Shown here one piece after another: positions 1 to 4,872 of a stretch of DNA of 5,691 bases (positions are counted from its first letter, which is position 1; each line of letters starts with the position of its first letter). The position numbers and the translations under genes are program-made. The notes under the pieces are model-generated. The model made no database searches and was not told where the DNA came from. It saw only the letters and a program-made list of their open reading frames with translations. The stretch comes from an uncultured Pseudomonadota bacterium. Lineage in GTDB: Bacteria; Pseudomonadota; Gammaproteobacteria; Burkholderiales; SG8-39. The DNA is taken from contig CAITSH010000060.1 of NCBI GenBank assembly GCA_903895005.1, forward strand, positions 1-5,691, in the 5' to 3' direction.

Positions 1-1
1 C

Positions 2-796
2 CACGCCAAGTTGACGACGAGCCTGCTGGCAGCACGCGCCGTAGCCGCACGCATTGACGCCACGCTGCACGCGCAGGCCGCCCCCGACGGCTACACCATC
101 CTGCTTGGCTCCATCGCCAACACCATCAACCCGCATTTCATGAAAGGCCTGGGCTTTACGCTCGAGGAACTTGCGCCGGTATCGAGCGTGGCCGCAGCGC
201 CGGACATCTTGGTACTCAACCCGTCGGTGCCCGCAAACAACCTGCGCGAATTGCTGGCCTGGATGAAAGCCAATCCCGGCGCATCGATGGGCATTCCCGG
301 ATTTGGCAGCACGCCGCACTTGTCGTCGCTGCTGCTCAAGTCGATAGGCGGCGTTGAGCTCACGTTGGTGCCCTACCAGGGTGGCGGCGCGGTGCTCACC
401 GGCATCCTGGGCAACCAGGTGCCCATGGCCTTTGGCACTTCGGTGAGCATCATCCCGCGACTGCGCGGCAACCAGTTGCGCGGCATCGGCGTCACCAGCG
501 CAAAGCGCCTTACCAGCATGCCCGAACTGCCCACGCTCGCCGAGCAAGGCCTCACCGGCTTCGATGTCACGGCATGGTTCGGTGTGTTCGCCCCGGCCAA
601 AACACCCAAGGCCATCATCGACCGCCTGTCCGAAGAAACGCGCAAGGCCACCGCCTCACCCGATGTGCGCAAGCGCATGATGGACTTGGGCGCCGACCCG
701 CTTGGCAGCACGCCCGAGGAATTCGGCGCTTACGTAAAAAGCGAATACGTCAAGTGGGGCAAGGCGGTGACTGAGGCGGGCATCAAGGCGGAGTAA
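2..796 (+). CDS. Bug-family TTT substrate-binding protein, 5' end outside the window
   Basis: Periplasmic solute-binding protein of the Bug/TctC family, which delivers small organic acids or related solutes to a tripartite tricarboxylate transporter. Seen directly: the APDGYT motif near the start, then typical family blocks LVPYQGGG, PMAFGT, RGIGVTSAKR and MPELPTLAEQG, and a C-terminal half ending GIKAE before TAA. Full-length members have about 320 residues. About 264 are visible here, so the signal peptide and first beta strands lie upstream of the window. A TTG at 11 could formally start translation, but that would leave no signal peptide and is unlikely. Oddity: the residues just before APDGYT do not match the family, whereas the frame starting at base 1 reads VDDEPAGST (bases 10-36), resembling the usual V-D-N-K/R-P-G-A-G loop. 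A frameshift or sequencing error near the edge is possible. The gene converges with the LysR gene, 74 bp away. Family assignment is firm; ligand unknown. Confidence 0.9.
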   Translation, partial: HAKLTTSLLAARAVAARIDATLHAQAAPDGYTILLGSIANTINPHFMKGLGFTLEELAPVSSVAAAPDILVLNPSVPANNLRELLAWMKANPGASMGIPGFGSTPHLSSLLLKSIGGVELTLVPYQGGGAVLTGILGNQVPMAFGTSVSIIPRLRGNQLRGIGVTSAKRLTSMPELPTLAEQGLTGFDVTAWFGVFAPAKTPKAIIDRLSEETRKATASPDVRKRMMDLGADPLGSTPEEFGAYVKSEYVKWGKAVTEAGIKAE

Positions 797-870
797 GTGG
801 TCGGCGAGGAAGCGCGCAGATAGCAGCAAGCCATCGACCGTGAACACCGTCTGGCGCGGTTTCCAGGCTA

Positions 871-1770
871 CTATGCGAGCAGCGCCCCCAGATTCAGGGA
901 GGAAAGCACGGTTTTCATCTCGCTTTCCAGATTGCTGTGACGGTGGTGCTTGTAGGTCGCAAGGTAGAGCTGGTTGCGAATAACCGGCGACTGGATGCGG
1001 CTCGTGCGATAACGCGCCTCGCCACCGGCGCCTCGCACCGCGCTCGCCGGCATTACGCCAAATCCGATGCGCCCGGCGATAAGTTCCAGGATATTCGAAA
1101 TCGTGTCCACCTCCACAGACACCGTAAGGTCTACGCCGGCACGGGTGGCTGCAGCGGTCAGCACCGAACGCGTGGCGTTGGGCATTCGCGGCAGGATCAG
1201 CGGATATTTGGTCAGATCGCGCAGCGAAAGTGCACGGGGCTGCAACGAGCGCGCAGCCTTGGGCCCCACCAGCACCAGTTCCTCCGAGAAAAGTTGCTTG
1301 AGTTCAAGATCAGCGCTGTAGGGTGGATCAAACAACAGTGCAATGTCGACACGCCCGAGTACCAGCCATTCATGCAACACCGTACTCACGCCCTCGGCGA
1401 TGGTGATCGAAGCTTCCGGAAAGCGTTCGCGGAAGGCCGTTACGAGCGGCGTCGTGAGCGCCTTGGCCACGCGCGAGGGCAGCCCGATTGCCACTCGGCC
1501 GCGGGGGGCGGTGCGCAATTCGTCCAGCGCCCCCACCGCACGGCGCGCGGCCTCTAGCATTGCGTGGCCGTGCTCGAGAAAACACTGACCGGCCGGGGTG
1601 ACTTCCACGCCCCGGCCATTGCGATGCAGCAAGCTGTGTCGAAGTTCCGTTCCCAGCGCCCGAATCTGCCGGCTGAGCGAAGGCTGCGATACCCCGAGCA
1701 CCAGGCCCGCCCGGGTAAAGCTGCCCAGCTCGGCCACACGAACAAAAGCCTCGATTTGATCCAGGTTCAC
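871..1770 (-). CDS. LysR-family transcriptional regulator
   Basis: DNA-binding regulator of 299 residues, the usual length for LysR proteins. The N-terminal winged helix-turn-helix is clear: residues 1-60 contain IEAFVRVAELGSFTRAG, VSQPSLSRQIRALG and GRGVEVTPAG. A linker helix follows (about 61-88), then the periplasmic-binding-like effector domain from about 91 (RGRVAIGLPSRV) to the end, with the typical blocks RVDIALLF, LVLVGPK and GRIGFGVMP. The effector domain resembles the Nac-like/CynR-type class, but the ligand cannot be inferred. The start is GTG (complement of 1768-1770). It fits family alignment exactly, since LysR proteins begin one to three residues before the L-x-Q-I-E-x-F block. 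There is no clear Shine-Dalgarno sequence in front of it. Two stop codons in tandem (TAG TAG) end the gene. It is divergent from the binding protein and hydrolase genes at 1928 onward. By the usual LysR arrangement it probably controls them and represses itself; this is inference. Confidence 0.95.
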   Translation of the reverse strand: MNLDQIEAFVRVAELGSFTRAGLVLGVSQPSLSRQIRALGTELRHSLLHRNGRGVEVTPAGQCFLEHGHAMLEAARRAVGALDELRTAPRGRVAIGLPSRVAKALTTPLVTAFRERFPEASITIAEGVSTVLHEWLVLGRVDIALLFDPPYSADLELKQLFSEELVLVGPKAARSLQPRALSLRDLTKYPLILPRMPNATRSVLTAAATRAGVDLTVSVEVDTISNILELIAGRIGFGVMPASAVRGAGGEARYRTSRIQSPVIRNQLYLATYKHHRHSNLESEMKTVLSSLNLGALLA

Positions 1771-1802
1771 GTCTTTGGGATATACAAAAAAAACATAACA
1801 GG

Positions 1803-1858
1803 TTTATCGATTATCAATCATCTCATGCCGCGCCGTTCTGCAAAATAGGTTCGATAAA
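1803..1858. repeat. Exact 8-bp inverted repeat, candidate LysR operator
   Basis: TTTATCGA at 1803-1810 is matched perfectly by its reverse complement TCGATAAA at 1851-1858. The arms are separated by 40 bp, with centres 48 bp apart. A smaller dyad, GATT-ATC-AATC (1809-1819), overlaps the left arm, and the sequence at 1805-1817 fits the loose T-N11-A spacing of LysR boxes. LysR tetramers commonly protect 50-60 bp with two subsites in the divergent promoter, so size and location fit. The repeat is seen in the sequence; its role as operator is inference. Confidence 0.45.
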
Positions 1859-1918
1859 AGAAGGGGCAGGCGCCGTCTATGGTCGCAAGACCCCGCCGCA
1901 AAGGAGTCGCACTTTTAC

Positions 1919-1923
1919 GGAGG
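1919..1923 (+). promoter_or_regulatory. Strong ribosome-binding site of the binding-protein gene
   Basis: GGAGG lies 4 bases before the ATG at 1928. It supports that start together with the signal peptide that begins there. Confidence 0.8.
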
Positions 1924-1927
1924 TGTT

Positions 1928-2896
1928 ATGAAACGAATCTGCTTTGCCACGCTTATTGCAGTATTTATCTCCGCCGCTCCCGCCCTGGCGGCCGATCCCT
2001 ACCCGAGCAAGCCCGTGCGCATTGTTGTCGGATTCCCGGCAAGCGGCATGTCTGACAACCTCGCCCGCGTCATTGCCAACGCGCTGACCCAGCAAATGGG
2101 CCAGACCTTCATCATCGACAACAAGCCGGGCGCCGGCACCACCATCGCCGCCGACAATGTGAGCAAGTCGCCCCCCGACGGATATACCCTTTTCATGCAG
2201 GACCTTACCTCGCATGCCATCGCCGCGAGCCTGTACAAAAAGCTGTCCTTCGACCCGGTGAAGGACTTTACTTCGCTGACGCTCGTCGCATCGACACCGC
2301 TCGTGATGGTGGTCAATCCAGCGGCAAAGATAGGTTCTGTAAAGGAGCTCGTAGACCTCGCCAAGGCCAATCCGGGCAAACTCAACTATGGTTCCTCGGG
2401 AATAGGCTCGATCCTGCATCTCTCGGGCGAGCTGTTCAAGCAGCGGGCCGGAATCGACCTCGTGCACATTCCCTACAAGGGCGCGACCGGCTCCACCACT
2501 GCGATGATGGGCGGTGAGCTTAACGTCACCTTCTCCACCATGCCCACGGCCGTCCCGCTGGTCAAATCCGGGCGTATCAAGGCCATCGCCGTGACCACCG
2601 CCAAGCGCTCGGGCGCGATGCCGGAGGTGCCCACGATGCAACAAGCGGGCATCCCGGACTATGACGTCGTTCTCTACAACGGCTTTCTCGCGCCGGCAGG
2701 CCTTCCGCCGGACATCATCGCCAAGCTGCGCAGCGAAATCTTCAAGGCACTGCAGGCGCCCGAGGTGAAAGCCTTTTACGCCACCGTCAGCGCCGATCTC
2801 ATCACAAGTTCGAGCGAAGAAATGTCCGCGCAAATTGCATCCGACATCAAGAAATACGCCCAAGCCGTACTCGATTCGGGTGCCAAGGCCGATTAA
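1928..2896 (+). CDS. Bug-family TTT substrate-binding protein
   Basis: Complete 322-residue periplasmic binding protein of the Bug/TctC family. A Sec signal peptide is visible: MKR, a hydrophobic stretch at residues 5-18, and an A-L-A site with likely cleavage after residue 21. There is no lipobox cysteine, so the protein should be soluble in the periplasm. The mature chain starts DPYPSKPVRIVVGFP. It carries the two ligand-pocket loops of the family (GFPASGMSD at 35-43 and SPPDGYT at 81-87), IDNKPGAGTT at 63-72, VHIPYKGATGS at 179-189 and MPEVPTMQQAG at 231-241. Known family members bind small carboxylates or related compounds through water-bridged contacts; the ligand here is unknown. It is the first gene of a same-strand run, 37 bp before the PuuE-like gene, so it probably captures the compound that the downstream hydrolases attack. 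No membrane subunits are in the window; many Bug proteins are orphans that share transporters encoded elsewhere. Confidence 0.95.
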   Translation: MKRICFATLIAVFISAAPALAADPYPSKPVRIVVGFPASGMSDNLARVIANALTQQMGQTFIIDNKPGAGTTIAADNVSKSPPDGYTLFMQDLTSHAIAASLYKKLSFDPVKDFTSLTLVASTPLVMVVNPAAKIGSVKELVDLAKANPGKLNYGSSGIGSILHLSGELFKQRAGIDLVHIPYKGATGSTTAMMGGELNVTFSTMPTAVPLVKSGRIKAIAVTTAKRSGAMPEVPTMQQAGIPDYDVVLYNGFLAPAGLPPDIIAKLRSEIFKALQAPEVKAFYATVSADLITSSSEEMSAQIASDIKKYAQAVLDSGAKAD

Positions 2897-2923
2897 GCGA
2901 ATTTTTATCACCACTGAAACCAC

Positions 2924-2927
2924 GGAG
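2924..2927 (+). promoter_or_regulatory. Ribosome-binding site deciding the PuuE-like start
   Basis: GGAG lies 6 bases before the ATG at 2934. The reading frame is open further upstream, to 2835, but that extension overlaps the end of the binding-protein gene and has no family similarity. This site fixes the start. Confidence 0.75.
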
Positions 2928-2933
2928 AACCGC

Positions 2934-3842
2934 ATGAGCACCAAACTGGCGCGCCATACCCGCTACGACTACTCGCCCATTATTGAGCGCAAGGACTACA
3001 GCTGGCCGGAAGGCAAGCGCCTCGCGTTTTGCCTTACAACCAATATCGAGTGTTTTGCCTTTGGGAAGGGCCGTGGCATGGACCCGGCCAAACATGGCGA
3101 GCCGCAAAGCCATCGCAACTATTCCTGGCGTGACTACGGCAACCGCGTCGGTGTGTGGCGCCTGTTCGACATTTTCGACGACCTCAAGCTGCCGGTCGCG
3201 CACAACACCAACAGCATGCTCTACGAATACGCGCCGCAGATATTCGACGCAATCCGCCGCCGCGGGGACGAGATCGTGGCCCACGGCCGCACCAACGCCG
3301 AAAACCTCAAGGACTACATCTGGGAAGCCGACGAGGCGCGCGTCATCGCCGAAGTGACCGAGACTTTCCGCAAAAACGAAGGCAAGCCGCCCAAGGGCTG
3401 GATGGGCCCGGGAGCCGCCGAGAACGCCACCACGCCGGACCTGCTCAAGGAAGCCGGCTACAAGTACACGATGGACTGGCCTTCGGACGACCAGCCCTTT
3501 TACATGAACACGCGCTCGGGCAAGCTCCTGTCGATTCCCTACCCGGTCGAACTCAACGACGCGCAGCAGGCGATTCACCGCGCGCACACGCCGCGCGATT
3601 TCTGCGAAATGATGGTCGACCAGTTCGAAGAAATGGTCGAGCAAAGCGTACGCCACCCGCTCGTTTACAACATTTCGATCCACCCGTTCATCTTCGGCCA
3701 GCCCTACCGCCTGCGGCCTTTCCGCGAAGCCCTGGAGCACATGGTCAAGCACAAGCTCAAGGACCGCGTCTGGTATTGCAAACCTGAAGACGTTGCCGAG
3801 CACTGCTTCACGCTGCCGCCAGGCACGATTCCCGGCGGCTGA
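2934..3842 (+). CDS. Polysaccharide-deacetylase superfamily hydrolase (PuuE/allantoinase-like)
   Basis: Cytoplasmic protein of 302 residues with no signal peptide, in the NodB/CE4-fold superfamily but of the PuuE-like branch, whose characterised members hydrolyse C-N bonds of small cyclic ureides rather than sugar N-acetyl groups. Visible landmarks: RYDYSPIIERKDYSWPEGKR at 10-29, a beta strand FCLTTNIECF (32-41) where classical deacetylases carry the T-F-D-D metal motif, RDYGNRVGVWRLFDIFD (66-82), NTNSMLYEYAP (91-101), IVAHGRTNAEN (114-124), GWMGPG (155-160), DWPSDDQPF (181-189) and SIHPFIFGQP (248-257). The aspartate pair and the second histidine of the classical H-x-x-x-H motif are replaced (H117-x-x-x-N121), so chitin or peptidoglycan deacetylation is unlikely. 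The neighbouring alpha/beta hydrolase and amidase suggest a role in small-molecule catabolism, perhaps opening a cyclic amide, imide or ureide; this is inference. Automated pipelines usually label such proteins simply polysaccharide deacetylase. Confidence 0.88.
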   Translation: MSTKLARHTRYDYSPIIERKDYSWPEGKRLAFCLTTNIECFAFGKGRGMDPAKHGEPQSHRNYSWRDYGNRVGVWRLFDIFDDLKLPVAHNTNSMLYEYAPQIFDAIRRRGDEIVAHGRTNAENLKDYIWEADEARVIAEVTETFRKNEGKPPKGWMGPGAAENATTPDLLKEAGYKYTMDWPSDDQPFYMNTRSGKLLSIPYPVELNDAQQAIHRAHTPRDFCEMMVDQFEEMVEQSVRHPLVYNISIHPFIFGQPYRLRPFREALEHMVKHKLKDRVWYCKPEDVAEHCFTLPPGTIPGG

Positions 3843-3856
3843 GTCCGCGTCGTCCT

Positions 3857-3904
3857 GCCCCGATTCCCGCATGAGTGGGCATAGGGGCGCGGGATGCGTC
3901 CCGC
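3857..3904 (+). other. Two adjoining RNA hairpins between operon genes
   Basis: Hairpin 1: GCCCC (3857-3861) pairs with GGGGC (3884-3888). A 4x4 internal loop with two possible A-T pairs follows, then CCCGC (3866-3870) pairs with GTGGG (3875-3879, one G-T wobble) around the loop ATGA. Hairpin 2: GCGGGA (3889-3894) pairs perfectly with TCCCGC (3899-3904) around the loop TGCG, starting at the very next base. No T-run follows, so this is not a standard intrinsic terminator. It may tune expression of, or protect, segments of the operon mRNA, or partly attenuate transcription. The structures are read from the sequence; the role is unknown. Confidence 0.5.
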
Positions 3905-3948
3905 CACGCGCTGTCAATCGAACCCCATTCATCAGAACCGAACTTTCT

Positions 3949-3952
3949 GGAG
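3949..3952 (+). promoter_or_regulatory. Ribosome-binding site deciding the alpha/beta hydrolase start
   Basis: GGAG lies 6 bases before the ATG at 3959. The open frame extends back to a GTG at 3875, but that stretch runs through the hairpin region and shows no protein-like sequence, so 3959 is the start. Confidence 0.75.
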
Positions 3953-3958
3953 CAAGCA

Positions 3959-4864
3959 ATGAGCAAGAACTGGAGTGCCGAGTACACGGTAAAAAAAGGC
4001 GATGTCACGCTGAAGGTCTATCGCCGCTGCAAGACGCAGCCGGCCAAGGGCGCAAAACTGCCGGTGGTGTTCCTGGTGCACGGCTCGTCCTTTGGCGCGC
4101 TGGCCGGCTACGACCTGCAGGTGCCCGGCTATGACGACTATTCGATGATGGATTTGTGCGCGGAGCACGGCTATGACGTCTGGACCATGGACCACGAGGG
4201 CTACGGCAGGTCGCAGCACACCGCGTCCAATTCCGACATCCCCTCGGGCGCGGCCGACCTTGCCGTCGCTGCCGAATTGATTGAGCGCGAGACCGGCGTC
4301 AAGGCCGCCGCCTATTACGGGCAGTCCTCGGGTTCGCTACGCGCCGCCTTGTTCGCGCAACTGCACCCGGAGCGCGTCACGCGCGTCATCCTCGACGCCT
4401 TTGTCTGGACCGGCGAAGGTTCGCGCACCCTCATCAAGCGCCGCGAAGGCCTCGCCGACTACCTTGCCAGCAACCGGCGCAAGGTGACGCGCGATTCGCT
4501 GCGCGCCGCGCTTTTGCGCGACGACCCGAAAAGCCTGACCGTGGACAAGGAAGTGCCAGACGCACTGGCCGATGCCTCGCTGAAGGACGGTGACTCGGTG
4601 CCCTCAGGGACGTTTGTTGACATGTGCAGCAAGCTGCCCCTCGTTGATCCGAAAAAAATCAACTGCCCCGTCTATATCATGCGCGGCGAGCACGACGGCA
4701 TTGCCACGCTTGAGGACATCATCGCCTTCTACACGGCCCTGCCCAACAACGACAAACACTTCTCTATGATTTCCAACTCGGCACACATCGCGCCGTTGGG
4801 AAAGAATCGCGCGCGCTTTTACCAGATGATGTTCTTTTTCCTCGACCTGCGGCCTGCGGGCTGA
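3959..4864 (+). CDS. Alpha/beta hydrolase
   Basis: Cytoplasmic alpha/beta-hydrolase-fold enzyme of 301 residues with no signal peptide, expected to hydrolyse an ester, amide, lactone or similar bond of a small molecule. Seen directly: the oxyanion-hole strand VVFLVHGSS (36-44), YDVWTMDHEGYGRS (72-85), the nucleophile elbow GQSSG (121-125, nucleophile Ser123 in G-x-S-x-G), the acid in MRGEHDG (Asp246) and the histidine in SNSAHIAPL (His276). The triad is therefore complete and in the usual order. Residues about 150-225 form the variable cap region (RRKVTRDSLRAALLRDDP and following), which sets the substrate. The gene lies 116 bp after the PuuE-like gene, with hairpins in the gap, and 8 bp before the amidase gene, so it probably shares their operon. 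Alternatives within the fold (esterase, N-formyl or N-acyl amide hydrolase, C-C hydrolase) cannot be told apart from sequence alone. Confidence 0.92.
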   Translation: MSKNWSAEYTVKKGDVTLKVYRRCKTQPAKGAKLPVVFLVHGSSFGALAGYDLQVPGYDDYSMMDLCAEHGYDVWTMDHEGYGRSQHTASNSDIPSGAADLAVAAELIERETGVKAAAYYGQSSGSLRAALFAQLHPERVTRVILDAFVWTGEGSRTLIKRREGLADYLASNRRKVTRDSLRAALLRDDPKSLTVDKEVPDALADASLKDGDSVPSGTFVDMCSKLPLVDPKKINCPVYIMRGEHDGIATLEDIIAFYTALPNNDKHFSMISNSAHIAPLGKNRARFYQMMFFFLDLRPAG

Positions 4865-4872
4865 AGCCGGGA

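Larger units (their letters stand above)
1771..1927. promoter_or_regulatory. Divergent LysR/operon regulatory region
   Basis: This 157-bp gap separates two divergently transcribed genes and must hold both promoters. Its LysR-proximal half (about 1780-1860) is strikingly AT-rich compared with the rest of the window and contains an A8 run at 1786-1793. No promoter with good -35 and -10 boxes and proper spacing could be assigned on either strand. On the minus strand, TTGATA (complement of 1812-1817) is a 5/6 match to a -35 box but has no -10 partner at 16-18 bp. The half next to 1928 is GC-rich and holds an extra SD-like AAGGAG at 1901-1906 without a start codon at a suitable distance. The ribosome-binding site actually used for the downstream gene is GGAGG at 1919-1923. 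Confidence 0.7.

Noticed and set aside
797..870. Possible terminator between the converging first binding protein and LysR genes
   Set aside because: Only 4-bp complementary pairs (CTGG/CCAG, ACCG/CGGT) are present, with no stable stem and no T-run on either strand.
937..1557. A 206-residue open frame on the plus strand opposite the LysR gene
   Set aside because: Basic, His/Arg-rich shadow of the LysR coding sequence with no SD or recognisable motif.
1901..1918. Small leader ORF after the extra AAGGAG at 1901-1906
   Set aside because: No ATG, GTG or TTG lies at a workable distance before the next SD, so no leader peptide can be supported.
1877..2944. A 355-residue open frame on the minus strand opposite the second binding protein
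   Set aside because: It lies wholly antisense to a gene with clear family motifs, a signal peptide and an SD. Its His/Gly/Arg-rich sequence is typical of a GC-rich shadow frame, with no recognisable domain.
3857..3904. Intrinsic terminator ending the operon after the PuuE-like gene
   Set aside because: The hairpins are followed by GC-rich sequence without a T-run, and the next gene follows on the same strand with its own SD. Kept as an unexplained structure rather than a terminator.
2847..3959. A 370-residue open frame on the minus strand opposite the PuuE-like gene
   Set aside because: Shadow frame in GC-rich DNA. It is Arg/Val/Ala-rich without domain motifs, while the plus strand carries conserved family blocks.
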